From the NCBI GenBank assembly GCA_007693335.1, contig REDU01000044.1, forward strand, positions 1 through 39,338: 39,338 nucleotides of DNA, written 5' to 3'. Positions 7,857-16,076 of this stretch are shown in pieces. The position numbers were made by a program, and so were the translations under genes. The notes beneath the pieces are model-generated. The model did no database searches and had not been told where the DNA came from. It was given only the letters and a program-made list of their open reading frames with translations. This DNA comes from Ilumatobacter sp. (lineage in GTDB: Bacteria; Actinomycetota; Acidimicrobiia; Acidimicrobiales; Ilumatobacteraceae). Each line of letters opens with the position of its first letter. The stretch's first letter is position 1.

Positions 7857-8318
7857 ATGACCCGCATCCTCATCGCCGTGGACGGCTCCGATCTGGACCT
7901 CGTGTGCCTCGACACCGCCCGGCGGCTGTTCGGCCAGTCGGCCGAGTACCTGGCGATCAACGTGTCCGACGAGCCCCAGCGCCGCACGGCGTACGTGCCG
8001 GTGCCCTACGGCTTCGTCTACCCGTTCGCCGAGGTCACGCCGATGGTGGGCGAGGGAGTGCCCGATCCCGTGCACCGCGCCGAGGACGTCGCCCGGCACG
8101 CAGCGGAGCGGGCCGGGCTCGACAACGCCGAGACGCTCGGCGAGGTGGGCGACCCCGGCGAACTCATCGTGCGCTCGGCCATCCACCACGCCTGCGACGT
8201 GATCGTGGTCGGCTCGCACGACCGTGGCTGGCTGTCCCGCCTCGTGTCGCCGTCGGTGTCGAACGAGGTCATGGACGCCTCCGAGATCCCCGTGTTGGTG
8301 ATCAAGTCCCCGACCTGA
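7857..8318 (+). CDS. Universal stress protein UspA-family, single domain
   Basis: 153 residues. N-terminal RILIAVDGSDLD is the Usp beta1/ATP-site start, and VVGSHDRGWLSRLVSPSVS near the C-terminus corresponds to the GxxGx9GS ATP-binding loop (with Ser at the last position), so this is probably the ATP-binding type. Usp proteins accumulate in stationary or hypoxic stress and act as nucleotide-dependent modulators. The central TAYVPVPYGFVYPF segment is unusual in its aromatic content. Start chosen at ATG 7857; longer in-frame extension runs through the P450 promoter region and is unlikely. Confidence 0.92.
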   Translation: MTRILIAVDGSDLDLVCLDTARRLFGQSAEYLAINVSDEPQRRTAYVPVPYGFVYPFAEVTPMVGEGVPDPVHRAEDVARHAAERAGLDNAETLGEVGDPGELIVRSAIHHACDVIVVGSHDRGWLSRLVSPSVSNEVMDASEIPVLVIKSPT

Positions 8319-8320
8319 CC

Positions 8321-8362
8321 CCCCTCGCCCCCGGCCCCCTCGCCTCTCGCCCCCTCGCTCCC
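8321..8362. repeat. Low-complexity C-rich repeat after the usp stop
   Basis: Imperfect repeats of CCCCTCGC in a stretch almost devoid of A, between the usp stop and the first palindromic repeat. Probably slippage-derived. Confidence 0.5.
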
Positions 8363-8364
8363 AT

Positions 8365-8411
8365 GTTTGGGCTGCAGCTCCGTGAACAGGCTCAAGGAAC
8401 TGCAGCCCAGA
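8365..8411. repeat. 47-bp palindromic repeat, copy 1
   Basis: Starts GTTTGGGCTGCAG and ends CTGCAGCCCAGA. The arms form a stem of about 17 bp with two mismatches around a short loop. It is identical at 39 of 47 positions to the copy at 9429-9475. It lies 68 bp before the AbiEi-DUF559 gene. It could act as the usp terminator, but the conservation of the loop and flanks points to a repeat family. Confidence 0.75.
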
Positions 8412-8478
8412 CTGCTCGGTGACGCCGACGATCGGGTGCGAATTTCCCTTCCGGTGAAGTGCGTGTGCACCCGGGGGT

Positions 8479-9402
8479 ATGGAACTGCGGACGATCGAGA
8501 GATGGGCGCTCGGCCATCACGGCATCATCACCCGGGCGAAGGCAGCCGAGCTCGGCTGGGGCGACGTCGACTGGGCCCGGGCGGTCCGGCGCGGCGAGCT
8601 CGAGATGCTGCATCGAGGGGTCGCACGGCTCGTCGGAGCGCCACGAACTCCAGAACAGCGGATCCACGCCGCCGTGCTGGCCGCTGGTCCGACTGCGCTC
8701 GCCTCGCATCGTTCGGCGGCTCGGCTGTGGGGGATTCCCCGTCCCGACAATGATCCGGTCGACCTGATCGTCGATCGCTCGGTGACCCGCCTCCGTCTCG
8801 ACGGTGTGGTGCCCCACCGGCCTCGCGACCGCGAGGACCTACGACCGTCCCATCGGCTTTCGACGCCGTGCACCAACATGCTTCGGACACTCGTCGACCT
8901 GGGTGCCGCGATCGGGTCGGTCGAGGCCGCGGTGTCGATGGCGATCACATCGGGGACGGTCACTCCCAACGTGTTGCAGTACCTCCTCGCCCGTCATGCC
9001 CGTCCGGGTCGCAACGGCGTCGGTGCCCTACGGAATGCTCTGGAACGGTGGCCGCTCGACGGCAAGCCGGCCGATAGCGAACTCGAGCTGCGGATGGCGT
9101 CCCTGCTGCGCCGCTACCGGCTCCCGCCGGCCACGTTCCATCCGCCTCGGATCGAGGGGTTCGAGGTTGACTTCCTGGTGGACGGCACCGAGGTGGTGCT
9201 CGAGTGCGTCGGGTGGGACTACCACGGACGTACCCGCCGGCAGTTCGAACGTGACACCTCGCGGGCGACGAGACTCATGGAGGTCGGGTACGTGGTCTGT
9301 CCGTTCACCTGGCGTCAGGTCGTCCGGCGGCCGGGCGAGACGGCCGCTCGGATTGGCGGTCTTCTGCAGCGGTGGGCTCCGCACCTGTTCCGATCCTCCT
9401 GA
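8479..9402 (+). CDS. AbiEi-like winged-helix plus DUF559/Vsr-like endonuclease domain protein
   Basis: 307 residues. Residues 1-60 (ERWALGHHGIITRAKAAELG, then LEMLHRGVARL) match the N-terminal winged helix of type IV AbiEi-family antitoxins, followed by the middle region with SHRSAARLWGIP typical of that family. Residues 200-280 look like a DUF559 (PD-(D/E)XK, Vsr-related) domain: E201, D231 in EVDFLV, E242 in LECVGWDYHG, H249, D259, and the terminal GYVVCPFTW strand. The position after E242 is Cys where relatives often have Val, so activity is uncertain. No AbiEii-type toxin gene is adjacent, so this is not a standard toxin-antitoxin pair. Both sides carry the 47-bp palindrome. Confidence 0.82.
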   Translation: MELRTIERWALGHHGIITRAKAAELGWGDVDWARAVRRGELEMLHRGVARLVGAPRTPEQRIHAAVLAAGPTALASHRSAARLWGIPRPDNDPVDLIVDRSVTRLRLDGVVPHRPRDREDLRPSHRLSTPCTNMLRTLVDLGAAIGSVEAAVSMAITSGTVTPNVLQYLLARHARPGRNGVGALRNALERWPLDGKPADSELELRMASLLRRYRLPPATFHPPRIEGFEVDFLVDGTEVVLECVGWDYHGRTRRQFERDTSRATRLMEVGYVVCPFTWRQVVRRPGETAARIGGLLQRWAPHLFRSS

Positions 9403-9428
9403 TCGACCCCCACCAGGCGCGGGCTCGT

Positions 9429-9475
9429 GTTTGGGCTGCAGTCTCGTGAACTCGCTCACGGAGCTGCAGCCCAAA
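9429..9475. repeat. 47-bp palindromic repeat, copy 2
   Basis: Begins GTTTGGGCTGCAG and ends CTGCAGCCCAAA, 27 bp after the stop of the AbiEi-DUF559 gene and in the same orientation as copy 1. The arms pair TTTGGGCTGCAG and CGTGA with CTGCAGCCCAAA and TCACG, with a 3-nt internal loop. Similarity to copy 1 may continue as CTGCTCGG(G)TGA shortly downstream of both. Confidence 0.75.
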
Positions 9476-9509
9476 GTGTTCATCTGCTCGGGTGAGGTTT
9501 CAGCGTGAA

Positions 9510-9519
9510 TTAGCGCTAA
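9510..9519. promoter_or_regulatory. Perfect 10-bp palindrome TTAGCGCTAA, candidate operator
   Basis: It lies in an A/T-rich island just before the ribosome-binding region (AAAAAGG) of the HEAT-glycosyltransferase gene. The central CpG symmetry resembles LacI-family boxes. The regulator is not in the window. Confidence 0.45.
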
Positions 9520-9529
9520 AAAGGTGGGC

Positions 9530-11698
9530 ATGTCTGTCACCGCCGCATTGGACCGGGTCCGGTCGGCGCCGTTCGTGCTCGACGCGATGGCCGAGGCCGA
9601 CGCGCTGGCCGCAGCGTGTGCAGCCAGCGATGGGCCCCGCACCACCCAGCTCTTGCTCGACGCAGCGCTCGACCTCGACGATCAACTCACCGGTATCGCC
9701 GCCGTGCACGGCCTCGCCCGGGTGCTCGACGATGCGGCCGACGAGGCGCTCGCCTCCCTGCTGTCGCACGAGCAGCCGTTCCTGCGTGAGCACGCCGCCT
9801 GGGCGTTGGGATCACGGATGCCGCACCTCGACGCCGTCGGCCGGCTGGTGGCGCTGGTGGTGGCCGGTGGGTTCCCGGGGATGGTGGCGCAGCGCACCCT
9901 GCAGCGCTGGGCGCGCTCGGCCGCCGACCACGTGGCGCTCGCGCTCGAGGGTGCGTTGGCCGGGGTGGAGGACGTGGGGGCGAGAGCTCGGCTGACCGAG
10001 ACCCTCGGCGTGGTGCAGGGGCCGCTCACGGCGCGCCTGCTCCGCCACCTGGCTGCCGACCGTCAGGAGTCGGTGGCGGTCAGGGGTACGGCCGTGGCGG
10101 CCATCGGTGATCGTGGTGACGCCGCCGACATGTCGTTGCTCGACGAGCTGGCCCGGCACCCGGGTGAGCTCGGCTCGGTGGCCGGCCTGGCCCGCATCGA
10201 CCTCGTCGCCGACGCCGGTGGCGAGGTCGGCACCCACGAGCGAGGAGCCGAGGCCGGTGCCACCATCGCCCAGCTGTTCCTGCACGCCGACATCGATCCC
10301 GAGCTCTCCCAGGCGGGCGCCGGCGACAACGGCGGCATCGCCACCCTGCTCGTCCGGCTCGGCCACGCGCTGGTCCGTACCGACGAGGTCGACCGGGTCA
10401 TCACGATGTCGCGTGGCGCCCCGCACGCCGCGTTGGCGGCGATGGCCGACAGCGGGTCCGCCCCGCAGTGGTTCGCCCCGGTGCCGCTCGACCCCGACGC
10501 CACCGGGATCGCCGATGCATGGCCGTCGCGCCTCGCCGCCGAACGTGGCATCCGTCGGGTGCTGCGTGCGGCCGGGCAGGTGACGGCGGTGCACCTCCGG
10601 ATGGCCGATGTCGGGAGCATGGCCGCTCACGCCGTGGCGGACGAGCTCGGCATCCCGACCGTGTTCTCGCTGGCGCCCGATCCGCACGGGTTCATCCACG
10701 CGCTCGACATGACGGGCACGCTTCCCCGCGACCGGTTCGGCGAGGTCGATCAGCGCGAGCACTTCTGGTTCCGTACCCGGCTGGTGCGCCGCCTGGCCGA
10801 CGACTCCTCGCACCGGGTGCTGTTCCCCCGGCCCGATCTCCGCAGTGAGCTGCAGGAACTCCTCGGGCTCGACATCGACGCGGAACCGGGTCGCTCCACG
10901 GTGGTGGCCGAAGGCATCGACCTCGAGGTGGCGCGTGCGGCGGCGAGCGATGTCGTGTCGGCCAACCATCCCGCCGGCGCTGCGGGCACGGTCCATCCGG
11001 CCATCGGCCAGCTCGTCGGCCTGGTCCGGGCGCTGCCCGCGCACCGTCGTGGGCTCCCGCTCGCGATCAGCGTGGGCCGGCTGCACCGGGTCAAGGGCAT
11101 GGCGACGGTGGCCGAGGCGTGGGCGTCCGATCCGGAGCTGCGTGAGCGGTGCAACCTCGTGATCGTCGGGGGGGACCTCGAACACCCCTCCTCCGACGAA
11201 CGGGCGCAGCTCGACCGCATCGCCGCGGTGGTGCAGGACCATCCGGGTGCGGCCGACGGGCTGGTGCTGGCCGGGCACCATCCGAACGACACCGTGGCAC
11301 GGTGGCTCGCCGTGGCCGCCCGGGGCGTCGCTCCCGATGTGGCGCCGAACGGTGCCTACGTGTGCGGCTCGCTGAAGGAGGAGTTCGGCCTGGCGCTGCT
11401 CGAGGCGCTGGCCGCCGGGCTGCCGGTGGTGGCGCCGCACGGTGGAGGGCCGGCCACCTACGTCGAGCCCGGTGTGACCGGTGTGCTGGTCGACACCCGG
11501 GATCCCGCCGAGGTGGCCGCCGGGATGCACGCCGCGCTCGACATCTCGCCGGCCGAGGATCGGCGGGAGCGCGCGGTCGGCACCGTGCGCGACCGGTTCA
11601 CGATCGAGGCGATGGCGGCCGCGCTGTCGACGATCTACGCCTCGGTCGACCGCGTGGTCGACAGCGTGGTCGGCGCTGCCGGTGTCCGTGCGGGCTGA
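9530..11698 (+). CDS. HEAT-repeat/GT4 glycosyltransferase fusion, sucrose-phosphate-synthase-like
   Basis: 722 residues from ATG 9530 (AAAGG 5 nt upstream; a GTG at 9524 is possible). Residues 1 to about 225 are Ala/Leu-rich helical repeats (for example FLREHAAWALGSRM, VAVRGTAVAAIGDRGD) resembling HEAT/armadillo. The rest is a GT-B glycosyltransferase of family 4: GDNGGIATLLVRLGHAL is like the DTGGQ start of sucrose-phosphate or sucrose synthases; ISVGRLHRVKG opens the nucleotide-sugar domain; EEFGLALLEALAAG is the E-x7-E element; LEHPSSDERAQL fits the region between. It probably transfers glucose or a related sugar from a nucleotide donor; the acceptor is not known. The helical N-terminus may recruit a partner. 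A sucrose-phosphorylase-like gene lies about 8 kb away. Confidence 0.82.
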   Translation: MSVTAALDRVRSAPFVLDAMAEADALAAACAASDGPRTTQLLLDAALDLDDQLTGIAAVHGLARVLDDAADEALASLLSHEQPFLREHAAWALGSRMPHLDAVGRLVALVVAGGFPGMVAQRTLQRWARSAADHVALALEGALAGVEDVGARARLTETLGVVQGPLTARLLRHLAADRQESVAVRGTAVAAIGDRGDAADMSLLDELARHPGELGSVAGLARIDLVADAGGEVGTHERGAEAGATIAQLFLHADIDPELSQAGAGDNGGIATLLVRLGHALVRTDEVDRVITMSRGAPHAALAAMADSGSAPQWFAPVPLDPDATGIADAWPSRLAAERGIRRVLRAAGQVTAVHLRMADVGSMAAHAVADELGIPTVFSLAPDPHGFIHALDMTGTLPRDRFGEVDQREHFWFRTRLVRRLADDSSHRVLFPRPDLRSELQELLGLDIDAEPGRSTVVAEGIDLEVARAAASDVVSANHPAGAAGTVHPAIGQLVGLVRALPAHRRGLPLAISVGRLHRVKGMATVAEAWASDPELRERCNLVIVGGDLEHPSSDERAQLDRIAAVVQDHPGAADGLVLAGHHPNDTVARWLAVAARGVAPDVAPNGAYVCGSLKEEFGLALLEALAAGLPVVAPHGGGPATYVEPGVTGVLVDTRDPAEVAAGMHAALDISPAEDRRERAVGTVRDRFTIEAMAAALSTIYASVDRVVDSVVGAAGVRAG

Positions 11699-11729
11699 CG
11701 CTGGCGTCGCGGGGAGGCGTGGTCGCTGC

Positions 11730-12656
11730 TCAGAGGCGGGCGGGCACGGGGATGTGGGCGAGATCGTGAGCGACCACGACGTCGTCGAACTCGAGGCTGG
11801 CCTCGTGGCCGAACACCTGGTCGTCGGGGTAGCGCTGCGAGAAGTGGGTGAGCACGAGTCGGCGGGCGCCGGCCTCGGCGGCGAGGCGTCCGGCCTGGCG
11901 AGCGGTCATGTGTCCGTACCGTTCGGCCATCTCGGCGTCGGCGTCGAGGAACGTCGATTCGCACACCACGAGATCGGCGCCCTCGGCCAGTTCGAGCGCG
12001 GCGTCGCACAACGCGGTGTCCATGATGAACGCGAACACCTGCCCGGGGCGGTGCTCGCTCATCTCCTCCAGGGTGACGGTGCGGCCGTCCACGTCGATGC
12101 GGCCGAGATCGCGCAGGCGTCCGATGTCGGGACCGCGGATCCCGGCGGCCTCCAATCGATCGGGGAGCATCCGGCGTCCGGCCGACTCCTCGATGCGCCA
12201 GCCGATGGCGTCCACCCGGTGCCGGAGCGCAGCGGCGCTGAGGGTGAGGTCGCCGTCGACGTCCACCACCGTGCGGTGCTCGACCTCGGACGGATCGAGG
12301 GGCCGGGTGCGCAGGTCGATGGTGTCGTGACCGATCGACGCGTGGCGCAGACGGTCGAGGTACACCTGGCCCGTGGAGGGGTAGTGGAGGTGCACCGGGT
12401 GCTGCACGCCGTCCTGGCTGAGCCGCAGCAGCATCCCGGGCAGGCCGAGGCAGTGGTCGCCGTGGAAGTGGGTGAGGCAGATGCGGTTGATCGATGCGGG
12501 CGAGGCGTCCACGAAGGCGAACTGTCGCTGCGTGCCCTCGCCGGGGTCGAACAGGATCGTGTGGTCGTCCCACCGCAGCAGGTACCCGTTGTGGTTGCGC
12601 ACCCGCGTCGGCATCTGGCTGGCCGTTCCGAGCACCACCAGTTCGCGCGCCGACAC
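11730..12656 (-). CDS. rnz: Ribonuclease Z (tRNA 3' endonuclease), metallo-beta-lactamase fold
   Basis: 308 residues, the usual length. The GTG start is at 12656. The N-terminus has VVLGTASQMPT (conserved GTxxxxPT) and the metal-binding HFHGDH at residues 63-68; D in FIMDTALCD and H in LTHFSQRY supply further zinc ligands. RNase Z cleaves tRNA precursors after the discriminator base so that CCA can be added. The substrate-recognition exosite is short. A relative with other phosphodiesterase activity cannot be excluded. The gene is divergent from the GT1 glycosyltransferase with a gap of only 34 bp, and converges with the HEAT-GT4 gene. Confidence 0.9.
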   Translation of the reverse strand: MSARELVVLGTASQMPTRVRNHNGYLLRWDDHTILFDPGEGTQRQFAFVDASPASINRICLTHFHGDHCLGLPGMLLRLSQDGVQHPVHLHYPSTGQVYLDRLRHASIGHDTIDLRTRPLDPSEVEHRTVVDVDGDLTLSAAALRHRVDAIGWRIEESAGRRMLPDRLEAAGIRGPDIGRLRDLGRIDVDGRTVTLEEMSEHRPGQVFAFIMDTALCDAALELAEGADLVVCESTFLDADAEMAERYGHMTARQAGRLAAEAGARRLVLTHFSQRYPDDQVFGHEASLEFDDVVVAHDLAHIPVPARL

Positions 12657-12690
12657 GTCCCCTGTCTATCGCCCGTGATGGGATGACACC

Positions 12691-14010
12691 GTGACGCTGC
12701 TCGTGATCAGTCCCGACTACGCGTCGCATCTGCTGCCGTTGCTCACGTTGGCGTCGGCGTGGAGTGACGCGGGTGAACGGGTGGTGGTGGCGACCGGCCC
12801 GGCCACGCGTCCGCTGGTCGACGAGGCCGGGTTCGAGTACGTGGAGCTGCGGCTGGGTCGGGGGTCGAACCCGGGCATCATCCGGGCCGAGCAGCAGCCG
12901 GTGGGGGAGGACGACAACCTGCGGGCGTTCTTCGCCGCCACCCGTGAGGGCATGGTCGCCACGCTGCGCTACCAGGCCGATGCCCGGCGGAGCGATCTGC
13001 TGTGGGATCCGGTGAACGTGGGTGGTCGGGTGCTCGACGTGGTGGACGAGGTGCGTCCCGACCAGGTGCTGGTGGACCACCTGGCGTTCGGTGCCACGTT
13101 GGCGTTGCGGGCGGGCGGCGTGCCGTACGGCGATGTCGTGCTCGGCCACCCGTCGGCGCTCCCCGTGGGCGACGAGATCTACGGCGTGCCGCCGAGTTGG
13201 CCGGCGTGCTTCGACGCCGAGATGACCGACGCAGCGATCGACGGGCTCCGGGCACAGGGAGCGGCCGTTCGTGACGGTTTCACGGCGGCGTACAACGAGG
13301 CGATGTCGACCCTCGCGCCGGGCGCCGCCGAGGTGGACGATGCGTTCGCGGCGCACGGCGAGCTGGTGCTCTACAACTTCCCGCGGGAGCTGGCCGATCC
13401 CGACCGGACACCGTCGCTGCCGCCGCACGTGTTCCTCGGCTCCGCCGTGCGCGCCGAGCAGCCCGACCACGAGGTGGCCGCCTGGCTGGATGGTGCCGGC
13501 GACCGACCGCTCGTGCACGTGAGCTTCGGCACCTTCCTGTCGGCGCGGGCCGATGTGCTGAGCCGGGTCGTGGAGGCGTTGGCGAGTCTCGACGTGCGGG
13601 TGTCGCTGGCGATCGGCTCGGCCGACCCGGCCGTGGTGGGTCCGTGGCCCGATCACTGGCTGGTGCGCCCGTACCTCCCGCAGGTGGCGTTGCTCGACCA
13701 CGCGGCGGTGGTGGTCACGCACGGCGGTAACAACAGCGTGACCGAGTCGCTGGCGGCCGGCGTGCCGATGCTGGTGCTCCCGTTCTCGACCGACCAGTTC
13801 GCCGGAGCCGCCGACATCGAGCGACTCGGGGTCGGCCGGACGCTCCCGCCCAACACGGCGACGTCAGAGGAGATCGCCGGTGCGGTTGCCGGGTTGCTGC
13901 TCGTCGGTGCGGCGCAACGCACCGCCGCTGCGGCCGTGGGGGAGGATCTGCGGCGTCGTCCGGGCCTCACGGTGGCTCGTTCGGCGATGACGGGGCGACC
14001 GTGGGCATGA
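12691..14010 (+). CDS. GT1-family (MGT/UGT-type) glycosyltransferase
   Basis: 439 residues, GTG start. The N-terminal Rossmann half begins LLVISPDYASHLLPLLTLASAW, with the His that acts as catalytic base in this family likely H13. The C-terminal half carries the donor-binding signature VVTHGGNNSVTESLAAGVPM followed by LPFSTDQFAGA, typical of macrolide and sterol glycosyltransferases. It should transfer a sugar from UDP or TDP to a small hydrophobic acceptor or lipid. The acceptor half is poorly conserved, so its target is unknown. Convergence or operon with the acyl-CoA ligase 86 nt downstream on the same strand is possible but not shown. Confidence 0.9.
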   Translation: MTLLVISPDYASHLLPLLTLASAWSDAGERVVVATGPATRPLVDEAGFEYVELRLGRGSNPGIIRAEQQPVGEDDNLRAFFAATREGMVATLRYQADARRSDLLWDPVNVGGRVLDVVDEVRPDQVLVDHLAFGATLALRAGGVPYGDVVLGHPSALPVGDEIYGVPPSWPACFDAEMTDAAIDGLRAQGAAVRDGFTAAYNEAMSTLAPGAAEVDDAFAAHGELVLYNFPRELADPDRTPSLPPHVFLGSAVRAEQPDHEVAAWLDGAGDRPLVHVSFGTFLSARADVLSRVVEALASLDVRVSLAIGSADPAVVGPWPDHWLVRPYLPQVALLDHAAVVVTHGGNNSVTESLAAGVPMLVLPFSTDQFAGAADIERLGVGRTLPPNTATSEEIAGAVAGLLLVGAAQRTAAAAVGEDLRRRPGLTVARSAMTGRPWA

Positions 14011-14095
14011 ACGACTTGCTTCGGCGACGTCATCAGCACTTCATGGGTCGCACCCCGGCCCAGAGTTGGGCGGTCCGGCCTGCCAAGATCGGCCC

Positions 14096-15580
14096 ATGCC
14101 GCAGATCTCGTTCCCCCGCCGCCTGCGTGAGCTGGCCGACGCCGCGCCCGATCGGCCCGCCGTCACGTGCGGATCGGAGCAGCTGACCCGGGCCGAGCTC
14201 GAGGCAGCCGGGGAACACCTCGCCCACGACCTCGCGGCCCGGGGAGTGGGATTCGGCGACTTCGTGACGGTGGCGCTCCCGAACTCGGTCGAGTGGTTCG
14301 TGAGTTACGTGGCGATCTGGAAGCTCGGTGCCGTGCCCCAGCCGGTGTCGGCGAAGCTGCCGGCCCGCGAGCTGGCCGACATCGTGACGCTGGCCCGGTC
14401 GAAGGTGGTGGTGGGCGTGGATCCATCATCGGACACGGCGGCGATGCTGCCCGACGAGACCCAGTGCCTCGCCGTGGGGTATCGCACCGCCCACCCCGAA
14501 CCCGACCACACCACCCCGCCGCTGCCCGACGCGGTGTCGCCGGCGTGGAAGGCGCCCACGTCGGGCGGTTCGACCGGCCGTCCCAAGCTCATCGTGTCGG
14601 GTGACCCGGCGATCGTCGACACCGACGTCGATCCGCCGCTCATGCTCGGTCGTGACGGCTGCATCGTGGTGCCCGGACCGCTGTACCACAACGGTCCGGC
14701 GGTGTGGGCGTGCCAGGCGCTGCTGGCCGGCAGCCACGTGGTGGTGCTCGCGCGCTTCGACGCCGAGGCCACCTTGGCCGCGATCGCCGAGCACTCCGCC
14801 GACGTCGTGTACCTGGTGCCCACGATGATGAAGCGCATCTGGCGGCTCCCCGAGGACGACCGCCTCGGCCACGACCTCAGCTCGCTGCGCGTCGTGTGGC
14901 ACCTGGCCGAACCCTGTCCGCCGTGGCTCAAGGAGGCATTCATCGAGTGGCTCGGCGCCGAACGCATCTGGGAGCTCTACGCCGGCACCGAGGCCCAGGC
15001 CGCCACGATCATCCGGGGCGACGAGTGGCTCGAGCACCGCGGTTCGGTCGGCAAGCCGTCGTCGGGGGAGATCTCGATCCGTGACGAGCAGGGCCACGAG
15101 CTGCCAGCGGGTGAGCAGGGTGAGGTGTGGATGCGCGCCACCCGTGACGCGCCCACGTACCAGTACCTCGGCGCCGAACCGAAGGCGCTCGAGGGTGGCT
15201 GGGAGTCGCTCGGCGACGTGGGGTGGGTCGATGCCGACGGCTACCTCTACCTCGGCGACCGCCTGCAGGACATGATCCTCACCGGTGGCTCGAACGTGTA
15301 CCCGGCCGAGGTCGAGGCGATCCTGACCGAACACCCGGCGGTGCACTCGTGTGCCGTGATCGGCCTCCCCGACGACGACCGCGGCAACATCGTGCACGCC
15401 ATCGTCGAGGCCGATCCGGCCGCCGTGACGGTGGACGACCTCCTGGCGTTCGCCGCCGAGCGGCTGGTGCGCTACAAGCTGCCCCGCTCGGTGGAGTTCG
15501 TGAGCGAACCGCTGCGCGACGACGCCGGCAAGGTGCGTCGCTCAGCCCTCCGGGCCGCCCGACTCGCCGACCGGGGCTGA
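14096..15580 (+). CDS. Acyl-CoA synthetase / AMP-dependent ligase (ANL superfamily)
   Basis: 494 residues from ATG 14096. The P-loop-like A3 motif is TSGGSTGRPK (155-164); YAGTEAQ is the A5 motif; GDVGWVDADGYLYLGDR is A7-A8, with the hinge Asp; DDAGKVRRSAL near the C-terminus carries the catalytic Lys. It activates a carboxylic acid with ATP and transfers it to CoA. The TSGGSTG form, instead of TSGTTG, and the LTGGSNVYPAEVE segment resemble BaiB/long-chain or cyclohexanecarboxylate-type ligases; the substrate is not assigned. It converges with the RsbW-like gene. The 85 bp upstream holds no clear promoter apart from CAAGAT 6 nt before the ATG. The stop codon lies inside a short tandem duplication. 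Confidence 0.93.
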   Translation: MPQISFPRRLRELADAAPDRPAVTCGSEQLTRAELEAAGEHLAHDLAARGVGFGDFVTVALPNSVEWFVSYVAIWKLGAVPQPVSAKLPARELADIVTLARSKVVVGVDPSSDTAAMLPDETQCLAVGYRTAHPEPDHTTPPLPDAVSPAWKAPTSGGSTGRPKLIVSGDPAIVDTDVDPPLMLGRDGCIVVPGPLYHNGPAVWACQALLAGSHVVVLARFDAEATLAAIAEHSADVVYLVPTMMKRIWRLPEDDRLGHDLSSLRVVWHLAEPCPPWLKEAFIEWLGAERIWELYAGTEAQAATIIRGDEWLEHRGSVGKPSSGEISIRDEQGHELPAGEQGEVWMRATRDAPTYQYLGAEPKALEGGWESLGDVGWVDADGYLYLGDRLQDMILTGGSNVYPAEVEAILTEHPAVHSCAVIGLPDDDRGNIVHAIVEADPAAVTVDDLLAFAAERLVRYKLPRSVEFVSEPLRDDAGKVRRSALRAARLADRG

Positions 15581-15595
15581 CCGACCGGGGATGGA
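15568..15595. repeat. 14-bp tandem duplication over the acyl-CoA ligase stop codon
   Basis: Two adjacent 14-bp units share CGACCGGGG and diverge in the last five bases. The TGA stop (15578-15580) lies in the first unit. Confidence 0.5.
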
Positions 15596-15603
15596 CAGGC
15601 TGC

Positions 15604-16047
15604 TCAGGCGGCGGACAGGTTTCGCTCGACCACGATCTGCAGCGCGCCGGCACGATGGCGCACCTCGATGCGATCGGCGAGGCTCCGCACGATGCCGAGA
15701 CCGCGGCCGGTGATCGAGTCGGGCTCGGCGATCCGCCAGTGCCGGCTCGGACCGACCTGATGGTCGTTGCCGATGCTCGTCACGCTGAGCGTGACCACAT
15801 TGCCGTCGCAGGAGACCGAGACGTCGACGATGTCGCCGGTGGCGTGCAGGATCGCGTTGGTGACCAGCTCGCTGGAGACGAGCTCGAGGTCGGCCACCAG
15901 CTCGTCGGCATCGCACGCAGCCAGGGCGTTGCGTACGAAACGACGGGACACGGCCACGTTGGCCGTGTCTGCCCTCAGCTGCACCGCTTCGTGGAACGGT
16001 GATACGTGAGCGCCGGAGTGGCGATGGGGAAGGGGAGGCGCAGCCAT
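15604..16047 (-). CDS. RsbW-like anti-sigma factor / serine kinase (HATPase_c)
   Basis: 147 residues. The GHKL ATPase motifs are visible: N-box ELVSSELVTNAILHA, and the G1/G2 region SITGRGLGIVRSLAD. Beta-strand-rich DIVDVSVSCDGNVVTLSV lies between. RsbW-type kinases bind and hold a SigB/SigF-type sigma factor and phosphorylate their STAS antagonist. Here the STAS antagonist gene lies directly upstream on the same strand (stop to start 94 bp). A perfect SigF-type promoter (16077-16102) lies in that gap, so the kinase is probably induced by the very sigma it restrains. The first ~18 residues are Pro/His-rich and may not be conserved. Confidence 0.88.
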   Translation of the reverse strand: MAAPPLPHRHSGAHVSPFHEAVQLRADTANVAVSRRFVRNALAACDADELVADLELVSSELVTNAILHATGDIVDVSVSCDGNVVTLSVTSIGNDHQVGPSRHWRIAEPDSITGRGLGIVRSLADRIEVRHRAGALQIVVERNLSAA

Positions 16048-16076
16048 GAGGAATCGGAAGAAGTTATCTGGAGCGG

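Noticed and set aside
8471-8481. GGGTAT just before the DUF559 start as a SigF promoter
   Set aside because: It overlaps the ATG and has only GGTGA at the -35 position, so transcription would start inside the gene.
8479-9402. Complete type IV toxin-antitoxin pair
   Set aside because: Only an AbiEi-like N-terminus is seen. No AbiEii nucleotidyltransferase toxin gene is adjacent on either strand.
8365-9475. CRISPR array or transposon inverted repeats
   Set aside because: There are only two copies, in the same orientation and around 1 kb apart, with no spacer series, no transposase and no target-site duplication that I can see.
11635-13722. Long minus-strand ORF of 695 residues crossing RNase Z and the GT1 gene
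   Set aside because: Its composition is extreme Arg/Pro/His and it overlaps two genes with clear catalytic motifs.
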